Both the position numbers and the translations under genes were made by a program. The notes under the pieces were generated by a model, which did no database searches, had not been told where the DNA came from, and was given only the letters and a program-made list of their open reading frames with translations. 60,869 nt of DNA from Candidatus Minthosoma equi (lineage in GTDB: Bacteria; Bacteroidota; Bacteroidia; Bacteroidales; Bacteroidaceae), in the NCBI GenBank assembly GCA_018064885.1, contig JAGHUI010000005.1, forward strand, positions 1-60,869, read 5' to 3'. Every line of letters begins with the position of its first letter. The stretch's first letter is position 1. Of this stretch, positions 46,919 to 56,746 are shown one piece after another.

Positions 46919-48427
46919 ATGAAAATACTAAATATTCTTTCCACTATTGCTTTGGCTGCTTTACTCTTTGCATGCACATCTCATCCTTCTGTACCAAATG
47001 GTGCTCAGAAAGAAGCTCGTTTGCCAAAGATTTACCCTGATTATACTGATGTTACTATCCCTTCAAACATCTGTCCTTTGAATTTTGCCGTTCAAGAAGG
47101 AGCTGCTGAAGTTGTCGCTCGTTTTTCCTATCCAGGAGGTGAGCAGACATACGGTAAGGGTTCAAATGTTCTTATTGACGAAAGTGAATGGAAAGATATC
47201 CTTGCAGCAAGCAAGGGCAAATCTATTACTGTTGATGTTTTTGCAAATATCAATGGCTCTTGGAAGCAGTTCAACTCCTTCAAAATAAATGTTGCTGAGG
47301 AGGAAATAGATCAATACATCTCATATCGTCTCATCCAGCCATCATATGTGGCATACGAAAGTCTTACCATCAGTCAGCGTGACCTTACAAGTTTTGAAGA
47401 AAAGGTTATCTATAACAACATGTCTGTCAGCACAGAAGAGATGGGACAGTGTATAAACTGTCATTCATACCAGAACTATAAAACTGACCACATGCTTTTC
47501 CATATGCGTCAAGCACATGGAGGCACAATGATTGTCAATGATGGAAAACTAACAAAGGTTGACCTGAAGACTGATGAAACTATTAGCGCAGGTGTTTATC
47601 CAGCATGGCACCCAACAAAAAATTTCATTGCGTTCTCTACAAACAAGACAGGTCAGTCATTCCATACTAAAGATCTAGCAAAGATTGAAGTGCAGGATAC
47701 AGAGAGTGATCTCATTCTTTATGATGTAGATAAGAACGAAGTAAGCATTATTTCTGAACTTGATGATGAACTCGAGGTGTTCCCTACTTGGAGTCCTGAT
47801 GGTAAGAAACTGTATTTCTGTTCTGCCCATTTTGAATATCACAATGACAGCATTGCTAAGGAGACTGAAATGATCAATCGTTTCAAGGAGGTTAAGTACG
47901 ATCTTTATTGCGCTGACTTCAATCCTGATACAAAACAATTTAGCAATATGGAGAAGATTTATTGCGCTTCTGATACAGCAATCAATAAGAGTGCAACACT
48001 TCCACGAGTTAGTCCTGACGGACGCTATTTGTTGTTTGCTATCGCTGAGTTCGGATGCTTCCATGTATGGCATAATGATGCAGACATCATGCTCCTTGAC
48101 TTAAAGACAAAAGAAGTAAAAGCTTTGGATAATGTAAATAGCAACCGTTCAGAAAGCTACCCTACATGGTCAAGCAATGGACGCTGGATTATGGTGGATT
48201 CAAGACGTGATGACGGAAACTACACTCGACCATACATTGCATATTTTGATAAGAACGGAAAAACTCATAAAGCATTTGAACTTCCTCAGAAAGATCCAAA
48301 TTTTTATACATTCTTTGTTCGTTCATACAATCGTCCTGAATTCATGATTGAAGAAGTTAAGGTATCACCAAAAGAATTCACTTCAAAGGCTCTTGAAGAA
48401 CCGATAAAGGCAAAGTATGTAAAGTAA
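46919..48427 (+). CDS. TolB-like beta-propeller lipoprotein with a CxxCH haem-c motif
   Basis: 502 residues. Lipoprotein signal 1-19 (ALLFAC lipobox). An Ig-like N-terminal region is followed by C178-I-N-C181-H182, the classical covalent haem-attachment motif, in SVSTEEMGQCINCHSYQNY, then MLFHMRQAHGG with a Met and His as possible sixth ligand. From about 210 on, PD40/WD40-like blades repeat (AWHPTKNFIAFST, PTWSPDGKKLYFCSA, PRVSPDGRYLLFA, PTWSSNGRWIMVDS), as in TolB. So a mono-haem cytochrome may be fused to a propeller at the outer membrane or periplasm. It lies between two DUF6057 paralogues (62 and 32 nt gaps). Electron transfer or substrate sensing is inference. Confidence 0.78.
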   Translation: MKILNILSTIALAALLFACTSHPSVPNGAQKEARLPKIYPDYTDVTIPSNICPLNFAVQEGAAEVVARFSYPGGEQTYGKGSNVLIDESEWKDILAASKGKSITVDVFANINGSWKQFNSFKINVAEEEIDQYISYRLIQPSYVAYESLTISQRDLTSFEEKVIYNNMSVSTEEMGQCINCHSYQNYKTDHMLFHMRQAHGGTMIVNDGKLTKVDLKTDETISAGVYPAWHPTKNFIAFSTNKTGQSFHTKDLAKIEVQDTESDLILYDVDKNEVSIISELDDELEVFPTWSPDGKKLYFCSAHFEYHNDSIAKETEMINRFKEVKYDLYCADFNPDTKQFSNMEKIYCASDTAINKSATLPRVSPDGRYLLFAIAEFGCFHVWHNDADIMLLDLKTKEVKALDNVNSNRSESYPTWSSNGRWIMVDSRRDDGNYTRPYIAYFDKNGKTHKAFELPQKDPNFYTFFVRSYNRPEFMIEEVKVSPKEFTSKALEEPIKAKYVK

Positions 48428-48459
48428 TAATGTGAAGATGATTTGTAGTTGTTGAATCA

Positions 48460-49995
48460 ATGAAGCTAAACAAGTTACTACCACATATTTATGCTCTAAT
48501 CCTATTCATCACAGCAATGATTATGTTGCCTGTGATGAATAGTGATTATTTGTTTACCATTCAAGATAATAGTATCTTCATAAATGGACACACATTTATG
48601 AAAGATATGTTGGCTTATGAAGGTGGTTGGCTATTATGGGTTTCATGCTACCTTACTCAGTTCTTCTACCATCCATGGATAGGAAGTATTATACTCATTA
48701 TTATATGGATATTGAGTTATTATCTTCTATTGATTACTACAAGAATGTTCAAAAATAAATGGTGTTTTATTCTATTATTGCCATTTATATTTTTTCTTTA
48801 CAGCATCTTAAGTTACGGATATTGGATATATTACGTAAAGATACAAGGATACGTTTTCTACAATTCACTACTGTTCTTTATTTGTGTTGTATTAACATTG
48901 ATTATATGTGAGGCATTACGTCTCGTAAAGGTCAAGAAATTCAACATTATTACAGGAGCAATACTCTCATTGTGTTGTGTCATCTTTCACCTTTGCGGAA
49001 CCCTTTGGAATATAAGCAAAGCTAATGAGTTTAGCATAACAATGAGTGACGACAATTTTCATCACGAGCTCAGCATGTATAGAGCTATTGATGAAGGAAG
49101 ATATGAGGATGTTATAGAAGAAGCAAAGAACTTGAATAATGACCAACCAACCAACTTAATGGTCTTATTCAAGAATATTGCTTTAATGCATACAGACAGA
49201 TTGCCAGAAATGTTTCAAATAAATAATTGTGGCATTACTCCAAAAACAGACGATTCTTTGAAGATAAGAATTTCTCAGTTGGCAGCTCCGCTTATCTATT
49301 ATCAGTTCGGACAGATGAACTATGCATATCGCTGGGCAATGGAAAACTCAGTCAAGCATGGATTGAGCTTCAGAAATGTAAAGATAATGGCTTTAGCATC
49401 AATCTTTAATCAAGACTTTGCTGTTGCGGCAAAATATATAAACATTCTCAAACAGAGTGTCTATTATAGAGATTGGGCTTTCCTGCATGAACGCTGGATT
49501 CAGAGCAGCACAGACTTTATCCAAAGTCAAGAATATCAAACAATAGCACCACTGCTTAATGATGATATTAATGAATTAGATACTGATAATGGATTTTGTG
49601 AAAGATGGATTCTCGACCATTTCAGCAATATCTTAAATCCAACATCAGAGAAGTTAGAGGATTTGCTTATTTGCTCATCTTTATGGTCAACGGATGAATA
49701 TGCATTCTGTGTTCATTTCCACGATTACTATCAGAGACATAAAGACGAACATATTCCTGCTCTTTATCAAGAAGGAGCGTTGCTGCTTGGAAATGCACCA
49801 GAATCTCCAATTACATTATATAATTTCCCATTTGATGAAGAAATATCAATGAATTTCAATCAGTTTGTGATGGATTATAATGATTATAACAGCTCTGGAG
49901 CAGACAAACAGAAAATGATGAATCTGCTGAAAGAGCGGTATAGCGATACATTCTGGTTTTATTATTATTTTTACAATGATTTTAATATTTACTAA
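48460..49995 (+). CDS. DUF6057-like membrane protein (short paralogue B)
   Basis: 511 residues, visibly AT-rich codons. About five or six membrane segments in the first ~190 residues (for example LTQFFYHPWIGSIILIIIWIL, aligned to paralogue A), without its basic N-terminal tail and with fewer membrane helices. The soluble part keeps LMVLFKNIALMH, LAAPLIYYQFGQMNYAYRWAMENS and AAKYINILKQSVYYRDWAF at matching places, and the same aromatic end (DTFWFYYYFYNDFNIY). The two may form a heterodimer or be specialised duplicates. Function unknown. It is followed 11 nt later by the S9 peptidase. Confidence 0.72.
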   Translation: MKLNKLLPHIYALILFITAMIMLPVMNSDYLFTIQDNSIFINGHTFMKDMLAYEGGWLLWVSCYLTQFFYHPWIGSIILIIIWILSYYLLLITTRMFKNKWCFILLLPFIFFLYSILSYGYWIYYVKIQGYVFYNSLLFFICVVLTLIICEALRLVKVKKFNIITGAILSLCCVIFHLCGTLWNISKANEFSITMSDDNFHHELSMYRAIDEGRYEDVIEEAKNLNNDQPTNLMVLFKNIALMHTDRLPEMFQINNCGITPKTDDSLKIRISQLAAPLIYYQFGQMNYAYRWAMENSVKHGLSFRNVKIMALASIFNQDFAVAAKYINILKQSVYYRDWAFLHERWIQSSTDFIQSQEYQTIAPLLNDDINELDTDNGFCERWILDHFSNILNPTSEKLEDLLICSSLWSTDEYAFCVHFHDYYQRHKDEHIPALYQEGALLLGNAPESPITLYNFPFDEEISMNFNQFVMDYNDYNSSGADKQKMMNLLKERYSDTFWFYYYFYNDFNIY

Positions 49996-50006
49996 TTAGC
50001 TACAAT

Positions 50007-52145
50007 ATGAAAACATTACTAACACTTTCATTTCTTGCTGCATCTCTGTCAATGAATGCACAGGGAACAGTTCAAGATTACAAAAATGCTTTTGGCACAA
50101 GAGCTCTGTTTGCAAACAAAATGACAAACGGAAATGTTAGTGCTCATCCTAATCGTGAAGGCAATTTCAATTACTCTGTATTTAATGGCGAGAATAGCAC
50201 AATATGGTATGAAGTGAATTCAAAGACCGGCGAAAAAAAAGTCATTGCTGATCCAACTAAACGCACTACATTTAATTCAAGAAATCGCCGTCAAGGTGGG
50301 GATTCTCATCACTGGATGGAGGTTCGTGATGAGAAAGATGGAAGAGCAGAATCACCTGTTAATAAGAATATGAGTATTATTCATAAAAACAATAATCTCT
50401 ATCTTCACAACAGAGAAACAAAAGAAGATAATCAATTGACCACAGATGGTGTTGACACATGCTACTACTCTTCATGGGGATCATGGTCTGAAGATGGAAA
50501 GTATTATGCTACAGTACTTATTAAACCAGCTCCAAAACATTATGTAACATACACTCTTTCTTCTCCAACTGATCAAGTACAGCCAAAATATTCTAACCAA
50601 GAATATGCAAAGCCTGGTGATTCCTTGAATTACCGCATTCCTGTTGTTGTAGATGTGGAAGGAAAGAAAACCATCTATCCGAAGTCAACAGCTCTTTTTG
50701 CTTCTCAATATAGCGTTGATGCACCTCGCTGGGATGAAGGAGGAAAGACTCTTACTTTTGAATTCAATGAACGTGGTCATAAGACATACCGTGTTCTTGA
50801 AATGGATCTACAAGGTAATGTGCGCACTCTTATAGAAGAGAAGAATGATAAGTATGTAGCTTATTCCCGCAATCTCCGTCGCGACCTTGATGCTCAGCAT
50901 ATTCTTTGGAAGAGTGATCGCGATGGACATGCACATCTGTATATTTACAATAGAAAGAATGGCAAACTCACACAAGTTACAAAGGGTGATTATTGGGTTC
51001 GCGGTGTTCAGCATGCCGAAATTGACGAGAAAGGTAAAGGATACATAATCTTCTCTGCTAATGGAATGAATTGCAAGAATATGGGAGTTGTTGCATCAAG
51101 TTTTGATGGTAAGATAGCAGCAGAAGATCCATATAATGTTCATTATTACCGCATTAATCTCGATGGTAAGAACCTTGTCTGTCTCACACCAGCTCGTGGC
51201 AATCATAGCATCACCTTGAATGAAGATCGCACTTCGCTCATTGACGTTTATTCTTCAATTGATCAGGCTCCTATTACTGAACTTCGTTCCGCTATAGACG
51301 GTAAACTTATCAGCACACTTGAAACAGCGAATACTGATAAGCTTACTGCTACAGGTTGGAGTGCCCCTGAAGTGTTTGTTGCTCCAGGTCGTGATGGAAA
51401 GACAGATATGTGGGGCATAATTCAGCGCCCACGTAATTTTGATCCGAACAAGAAATATCCTGTAATTGAATATATTTACTCAGGTCCAGGCGATCAGTAT
51501 GTTCCTAAGTCATTCACTCCATGGTTGTGGAATCTTGCAGATCTTGCAGAACTTGGATTTATCGTTGTTCAGCTTGATGCTATGACAACATCATTCCGTT
51601 CGCTTGATTTTGAACAAGTATGTTATAAGAATTTGAAAGACAGCGGTTTCCCGGATCGTATAGAATGGATTAAGGCTGCAGCAAAGAAATATCCTTATAT
51701 GGACATTGACCGTATGGGTATTTACGGTTGTTCTGCTGGTGGACAAGAAGCCCTCGGTGCCCTACTCTTCCATCCTGAATTCTACAAAGCAGGTTATGCT
51801 GCATGCGGTTGCCATGATAACCGTATGGATAAGATTTGGTGGAATGAACAATGGATGGGTTATCCAATTGATAAGTCATACGAAGAATGTTCTAATGTTG
51901 TTAATGCAAAGAATTTGAAAGGAAAGCTTATGCTCGTTGTAGGTGAGATGGATGATAATGTTGATCCTTCATCAAGTTATCAGGTTGTCAATGCCTTGCA
52001 GAAAGCAAACAAAGACTTTGAATTCATACTTATTCCAGGTGCTCATCACACAATGGGAGAAACTTATGGAGAGCACAAACGATATGATTTCTTTGTGAAG
52101 AACCTGCTTGGTGTTGAACCACCTGCTTGGTCTTCTTTCGAATAA
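50007..52145 (+). CDS. Secreted S9 (prolyl oligopeptidase/DPP IV-like) peptidase
   Basis: 712 residues. Signal peptide 1-19 (LSFLAASLSMNAQG). A beta-propeller domain (about 40-440) precedes the alpha/beta-hydrolase domain (about 450-712): Ser576 in GIYGCSAGGQEALG, Asp in VVGEMDDNVDP, His in IPGAHHTMGETYG. The nucleophile motif is GCSAGG rather than the GWSYGG of classical DPP IV, so its specificity may differ. Likely periplasmic peptide cleavage. It is the fourth gene of the DUF6057 operon, ending at a strong terminator (52157-52188), so it is a real member of the unit. Confidence 0.88.
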   Translation: MKTLLTLSFLAASLSMNAQGTVQDYKNAFGTRALFANKMTNGNVSAHPNREGNFNYSVFNGENSTIWYEVNSKTGEKKVIADPTKRTTFNSRNRRQGGDSHHWMEVRDEKDGRAESPVNKNMSIIHKNNNLYLHNRETKEDNQLTTDGVDTCYYSSWGSWSEDGKYYATVLIKPAPKHYVTYTLSSPTDQVQPKYSNQEYAKPGDSLNYRIPVVVDVEGKKTIYPKSTALFASQYSVDAPRWDEGGKTLTFEFNERGHKTYRVLEMDLQGNVRTLIEEKNDKYVAYSRNLRRDLDAQHILWKSDRDGHAHLYIYNRKNGKLTQVTKGDYWVRGVQHAEIDEKGKGYIIFSANGMNCKNMGVVASSFDGKIAAEDPYNVHYYRINLDGKNLVCLTPARGNHSITLNEDRTSLIDVYSSIDQAPITELRSAIDGKLISTLETANTDKLTATGWSAPEVFVAPGRDGKTDMWGIIQRPRNFDPNKKYPVIEYIYSGPGDQYVPKSFTPWLWNLADLAELGFIVVQLDAMTTSFRSLDFEQVCYKNLKDSGFPDRIEWIKAAAKKYPYMDIDRMGIYGCSAGGQEALGALLFHPEFYKAGYAACGCHDNRMDKIWWNEQWMGYPIDKSYEECSNVVNAKNLKGKLMLVVGEMDDNVDPSSSYQVVNALQKANKDFEFILIPGAHHTMGETYGEHKRYDFFVKNLLGVEPPAWSSFE

Positions 52146-52156
52146 TACATTTAAGT

Positions 52157-52188
52157 TCCGTGTGGTAAAAAAGCCACACGGACTTTTT
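52157..52188 (+). terminator. Intrinsic terminator of the DUF6057/S9 operon
   Basis: CCGTGTGG (52158-52165) pairs with CCACACGG (52174-52181), followed by ACTTTTT. It defines the right edge of the operon. Confidence 0.88.
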
Positions 52189-52198
52189 CATACACAAT

Positions 52199-53617
52199 AT
52201 GCAACAAGAAAATAGGACAAAAGAATTAGGCACAGCACCTATAGGATCGCTCTTAGCAAAATATGCTATTCCAGCAGTTCTTGCTATGGCAGCATCATCA
52301 CTCTATAACATGGTTGACCGAGCTTTCATTGGTCATATTCCTGATGTGGGAACACTTTCTCTTGGTGGTTTAGCTGTCACATTTCCAGTAATGAACCTCT
52401 CTGCTGCTTTCGGAGCAATGGTAGGAGTAGGAGCAAGTACACACATGTCTATTAAATTAGGACAAAAAGATTACAAGACAGCAGAACAGACACTTGGCAA
52501 TCTTGTGAGTCTCAATATAATCATTGGAATTGTGATTGGAGTGTTAGGAATGGTATTCATACGTCCTTTGCTCATGTTCTTTGGTGCAAGCGAGAACACA
52601 TACCCTTATGCCTACGAATATATGTTCTATATTCTTTTGGGAAATGTCATCACTCATCTTTATCTTGGTTTCAATGCTGCGCTTCGTTCCACTGGACATC
52701 CTCATGTTGCTATGATTGCAACTTTTGCAACTGTAGTTATAAACTGTGTACTTGATCCTCTATTTATCTTCACATTCAACATGGGTATCAGAGGAGCTGC
52801 TATTGCAACCGTCCTTGCTCAGCTTGTAGCTTTAATTTTTGTTGCCATCAAGCTTAGCAACAAAAAAGATCTGCTTCATCTTCATGCAGGAATATATGGA
52901 TTGAAGAAAAGCATTGTCAAGCATATCTTCTCGATTGGTCTTTCTCCATTCTGTATGCAGCTATGCGCATGTCTTGTTGTCATATTGATCAACAAAGGAT
53001 TAACTAAACACGGTGGAGACCTTGCCATTGCTGCTTATGGTATAGTAAATAGCATTACATTCCTGTTTGTAATGATTGTTCTAGGAGTATGTCAAGGCAT
53101 GCAGCCTATTGCAGGATTCAATTATGGTGCACAACAATTCAATCGTGTTGATGAGGTTCTGAAGAAATCCATTTTATTGGCTACATGTATTATGTGCTGT
53201 TCGTTCATTCTTTGTGAATTTTTCCCAGAATATCCTGTTATGCTTTTCACTCAAGATTCAGAGCTTAGCGAACTTACAATTAACGGTATGCGATTGATTG
53301 TGTCTATGTCTCCTGTTGTTGGATTTCAAATCGTTACGGGTAATTTCTTCCAATCAATAGGAATGGCAAAGAAAAGCATATTCCTTAGTGTTAGCAGACA
53401 GCTCATATTCCTAGTTCCTTTTCTTTTGTTTTTACCAGAGATTTGGGGAACAAATGGTGTATGGATAAGCATAGCAGCATCCGATGCAATAGCTTCAATC
53501 ACAGCAGCAATACTCCTTTGGACATACTATCATGGCTCAGGTAGTAAGCATGCTCCATCAATACGTCAGAAAAGTTCATTACATAGAGTGTTCTTCCACA
53601 ACAGAGTAACACCATAA
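52199..53617 (+). CDS. MATE-family efflux transporter
   Basis: 472 residues, 12 predicted membrane segments in two halves. Starts [31 protein letters not shown], the MATE opening of the MepA/DinF-like branch, with [28 protein letters not shown]. It extrudes cations or drugs using Na+ or H+; substrate unknown. The C-terminal ~20 residues ([23 protein letters not shown]) are basic and do not look membrane-related. Confidence 0.9.
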   Translation: MQQENRTKELGTAPIGSLLAKYAIPAVLAMAASSLYNMVDRAFIGHIPDVGTLSLGGLAVTFPVMNLSAAFGAMVGVGASTHMSIKLGQKDYKTAEQTLGNLVSLNIIIGIVIGVLGMVFIRPLLMFFGASENTYPYAYEYMFYILLGNVITHLYLGFNAALRSTGHPHVAMIATFATVVINCVLDPLFIFTFNMGIRGAAIATVLAQLVALIFVAIKLSNKKDLLHLHAGIYGLKKSIVKHIFSIGLSPFCMQLCACLVVILINKGLTKHGGDLAIAAYGIVNSITFLFVMIVLGVCQGMQPIAGFNYGAQQFNRVDEVLKKSILLATCIMCCSFILCEFFPEYPVMLFTQDSELSELTINGMRLIVSMSPVVGFQIVTGNFFQSIGMAKKSIFLSVSRQLIFLVPFLLFLPEIWGTNGVWISIAASDAIASITAAILLWTYYHGSGSKHAPSIRQKSSLHRVFFHNRVTP

Positions 53618-53631
53618 GATATAATAACATC

Positions 53632-54372
53632 ATGAGATATTTTATAAATTTATCATACGATGGCAAGAACTATCACGGTTGGCAAATTCAGCCAGGAGCA
53701 ATTACCGTACAAGAGGTTCTTAACAAATCGCTTACAACACTATTGCGTGATCAAATAGAAGTTGTAGGAGCAGGAAGAACCGATGCAGGAGTGAATGCAA
53801 GTATGATGATAGCACATTTTGATGGCAATGATTCTAAAGTTTTAGAAGATTTGGTTCAATTAAAGTATCGTCTCAACAAATTACTTCCTCCTGATATTGC
53901 TATTCATGATATTTACCCTGTGTCTGATGATGCTCATGCGCGTTTCTCTGCAAAATCAAGAACATATCATTATTATGTGACAACAGAGAAGTCACCTTTT
54001 GAACCATACACATACCGCTATCCTCAAAAGCTTGATTTTCACAAGATGAACGAAGCATGCAAAGTGCTTTTTGAGTATATTGATTTTACATCTTTCTCAA
54101 AGCTTCATACAGATGTCAAGACCAATAATTGCATAATCATGGAAGCAAAATGGGAACAGATATCTCCAATAAAATGGCAATTCACAATAACTGCAGATCG
54201 TTTCCTTCGCAATATGGTTCGTGCTATTGTTGGAACATTGATAGATGTAGGTAGAGGTGCTATTTCTATTGATGATTTTCGCAAAATTATAGAAAAGAAA
54301 GACCGTTGTTCTGCTGGCACAAGTGTACCCGGAAATGCATTATTCTTAGCAAACGTGAAATACGATTTTTAA
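53632..54372 (+). CDS. truA: tRNA pseudouridine synthase A
   Basis: 246 residues. The catalytic Asp lies in [37 protein letters not shown] at the start and [17 protein letters not shown] near the end are typical. It makes pseudouridine at positions 38-40 of tRNAs. It begins 14 nt after the MATE gene, so the two are probably co-transcribed. Confidence 0.96.
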   Translation: MRYFINLSYDGKNYHGWQIQPGAITVQEVLNKSLTTLLRDQIEVVGAGRTDAGVNASMMIAHFDGNDSKVLEDLVQLKYRLNKLLPPDIAIHDIYPVSDDAHARFSAKSRTYHYYVTTEKSPFEPYTYRYPQKLDFHKMNEACKVLFEYIDFTSFSKLHTDVKTNNCIIMEAKWEQISPIKWQFTITADRFLRNMVRAIVGTLIDVGRGAISIDDFRKIIEKKDRCSAGTSVPGNALFLANVKYDF

Positions 54373-54404
54373 GAAATTATAAATGGTAATTACAAAATGA
54401 AATT

Positions 54405-55322
54405 ATGTGGTTAATTCTCGCCTTTTTATCAGCTTGTCTTTTAGGATTTTATGATGTTTTCAAGAAACAAAGTCTGAAAGCAAATGCAGTCATACCAGTA
54501 CTGCTCTTAAATACACTTTTTTCCTCTCTTATTTTCCTTCCGTTCATTATTCTTAGCAAGAACGGCACAATATCAGAGGATTCTATTTTCTTCACACATT
54601 CATACGGATGGGAAGAACATAAATACATTCTTCTCAAGTCTGTTATAGTATTGAGCAGCTGGTTGTTTGCCTATTTCGGGCTTAAGCACCTTCCTATCAC
54701 AATTGTAGGTCCTATCAATGCAACCCGTCCTGTAATGGTTCTCATCGGAGCGTTAACATTCTTTTCTGAAAGACTTAATGTCTGGCAATGGCTTGGTGTT
54801 ATCATTGCAATGGTGGGATTGTATATGCTATCCAGATCGAGCAAGAAAGAAGGCATAGATTTCAAACATAATAAATGGATTATCTTTGTTGTACTCGCAA
54901 ATATCCTTGGTGCTATTTCAGGACTCTACGATAAGTTCCTCATGGCATCGCCAGAGAATCATGGAGTAGGTCTTGATAAAATGGCTGTACAGTCATGGTA
55001 TAATATCTACCAATTCTTCATGATGCTTGCTATGCTTATCTTGCTTTGGTGGCCAACACGTAAGAAAACAACTCCATTCCATTGGCATTGGTGCATACCT
55101 CTTATCAGCATTTTCCTTTCTGCTGCCGACTTTGCCTATTTCTATGCTCTTGGACTTGATGGGGCAATGATTAGTATTGTTTCAATGGTTCGTCGCGGAT
55201 CTGTTCTTGTCAGTTTCTTGTTCGGTGCAATGGTGTTCAGAGAGAAAAATTTGAAATCAAAATTGGTTGATTTAGCACTTGTATTACTATCTATGCTTTT
55301 CTTGTTTATTGGAAGCCGATAA
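54405..55322 (+). CDS. EamA/DMT-superfamily transporter
   Basis: 305 residues, 10 membrane segments in two EamA halves (about 1-140 and 155-303). VGPINATRPVMVLIGALTFFSERLNVWQWLGVIIAMVGLYML and the second-half VSMVRRGSVLVSFLFGAMVFREKN are the usual repeated motifs. Substrate unknown; metabolite or amino acid export is common in the family. Follows truA after 32 nt. No convincing terminator follows before the arabinose locus. Confidence 0.87.
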   Translation: MWLILAFLSACLLGFYDVFKKQSLKANAVIPVLLLNTLFSSLIFLPFIILSKNGTISEDSIFFTHSYGWEEHKYILLKSVIVLSSWLFAYFGLKHLPITIVGPINATRPVMVLIGALTFFSERLNVWQWLGVIIAMVGLYMLSRSSKKEGIDFKHNKWIIFVVLANILGAISGLYDKFLMASPENHGVGLDKMAVQSWYNIYQFFMMLAMLILLWWPTRKKTTPFHWHWCIPLISIFLSAADFAYFYALGLDGAMISIVSMVRRGSVLVSFLFGAMVFREKNLKSKLVDLALVLLSMLFLFIGSR

Positions 55323-55404
55323 AGTGCATATTTGCTGATTTTTTTATAAGAATTATTGATAATAGCTTCTAAAAAAGCCTTTGATAAAGCCAAATGAGGC
55401 ATTT

Positions 55405-55420
55405 TATGTTATACAACATA
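55405..55420. promoter_or_regulatory. Candidate operator upstream of the arabinose locus
   Basis: TATGTT-ATAC-AACATA, a 16-bp dyad, 78 nt before the mutarotase start and about 33 nt before the -7-like GAACTTTG at 55453-55460. Bacteroides L-arabinose genes are controlled by an AraR repressor, so this is a reasonable candidate site. No araR gene is in the window. Confidence 0.4.
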
Positions 55421-55452
55421 TTTTAGAACCTTTTTATGTAATAAAAAATAGC

Positions 55453-55460
55453 GAACTTTG
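55453..55460 (+). promoter_or_regulatory. Degenerate -7 element of the galM promoter
   Basis: GAACTTTG differs from TAnnTTTG at the first base and has no clear -33 partner. It is 37 nt before the galM start; a weak promoter needing activation is possible. Confidence 0.4.
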
Positions 55461-55497
55461 ACAAACATTTAATTTTATATAAATTTAAAACCTATTT

Positions 55498-56688
55498 ATG
55501 AAAAATCTTAAGACTATTTTGTGCGGAAGTGCTGCAGCTGTAGCACTCCTTTGTGCATGTACTGGTGGACAGCAGGTCACAGCTCCTGAGCTTACTGCTT
55601 CAGGTCTCAATCCTGCAGCATTCGACACCATCATCAACAACGACACAGTTAAGCTTTACACGCTTAAGAATGCAAGCGGAACCATGGAAGTTTGCATCAC
55701 AAACTATGGTGGTCGTGTTGTTTCACTCGCTGTTCCTGATAAGGATGGCAAGATGACAGATGTTGTTCTTGGTTACGACAACATTCATGAGTATGCTGAC
55801 ACAAAGAACACTCCAAGTGACTACGGATCATCTGTAGGTCGTTATGCAAACCGTATTGCAGGTGCGAAGTTCACTCTTAACGGAGAAGAATACAACCTTA
55901 CTGCAAATGATGGTCCTAACTGTCTTCACGGTGGCGGCGCAACAGGCTGGATGAATAAGGTTTACAAGGCAGAGCAGATTGGTGACAATGTCTTGAAGCT
56001 CACAATTGTTGCAGAAGACGGTGAAAATGGTTTCCCTGGCACAATCACAGCAACTACAACATACACTGTTACTGACGATAACACTCTTGACATGGTTTGG
56101 GAAGCTACTACAGACAAGGAGACAATCATCAACCAGACAAACCACAACTATTACAACCTCAATGGTGATTTCAACAATGTAGGTACAGACATGGAGCTCT
56201 GGATCAATGCTGACAACTTCACTCCATCTGATACACTCTACATTCCAACAGGTGAAATCAAGCCAGTTGCAGGCACTCCATTCGATTTCACAACTCCTCA
56301 TGCAATTGCTGATGCTATCGGCGCTGACTTCGATCAGATTCAGAACGCTCGCGGCGGTATCGACCACAACTTCTGCTTGAACACATACAAAGATGGCAAG
56401 GGTGACGACACAACTCCATGTGCTTCTCTCTATTCTAAGAAGACAGGAATCTTCATGGAGATGTTTACTAACGAGCCAGGTGTTCAGTGCTACACAGGTA
56501 ATTTCCAGGGCGTTGACGGTGAACTTGAGATAGCTCACAAGGCAGGTAAGTATCCTCAGTATGTAAGTGTTTGTCTCGAGAGCCAGAAATATCCTAACTC
56601 TCCAAACCAGCCAGAGTGGGTACAGCCAACTCTCAAGCCAGGAGAAAAGTACTACAGCCACGCTGCTTACAAGTTCTCTACTAAGTAA
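55498..56688 (+). CDS. galM: Aldose 1-epimerase (mutarotase) lipoprotein
   Basis: 396 residues. Lipoprotein signal with lipobox LLCAC near residue 20, so it is exported. GalM core: NYGGRVVSLAVPDKDG, GRYANRIAGAKFTLNG, catalytic His in NQTNHNYYNLNG, and the Glu in VCLESQKYPNSPNQPEW. It interconverts alpha and beta anomers of sugars outside the cytoplasm, readying them for the symporter encoded next. First gene of the arabinose locus, with the SSS symporter 58 nt downstream. Confidence 0.93.
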   Translation: MKNLKTILCGSAAAVALLCACTGGQQVTAPELTASGLNPAAFDTIINNDTVKLYTLKNASGTMEVCITNYGGRVVSLAVPDKDGKMTDVVLGYDNIHEYADTKNTPSDYGSSVGRYANRIAGAKFTLNGEEYNLTANDGPNCLHGGGATGWMNKVYKAEQIGDNVLKLTIVAEDGENGFPGTITATTTYTVTDDNTLDMVWEATTDKETIINQTNHNYYNLNGDFNNVGTDMELWINADNFTPSDTLYIPTGEIKPVAGTPFDFTTPHAIADAIGADFDQIQNARGGIDHNFCLNTYKDGKGDDTTPCASLYSKKTGIFMEMFTNEPGVQCYTGNFQGVDGELEIAHKAGKYPQYVSVCLESQKYPNSPNQPEWVQPTLKPGEKYYSHAAYKFSTK

Positions 56689-56746
56689 TCCTAATATGAC
56701 TCATTGAAAAATAAATTCTTTAACTAAATAAAACAAACAAAAAACA

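Noticed and set aside
55828-56661. Long open frame antisense to galM
   Set aside because: It is an unbroken shadow of a codon-biased gene; no family motif, start context or independent promoter. The same holds for antisense frames under phoH (20894-21655) and the plus-strand frames over GH57 (480-1143).
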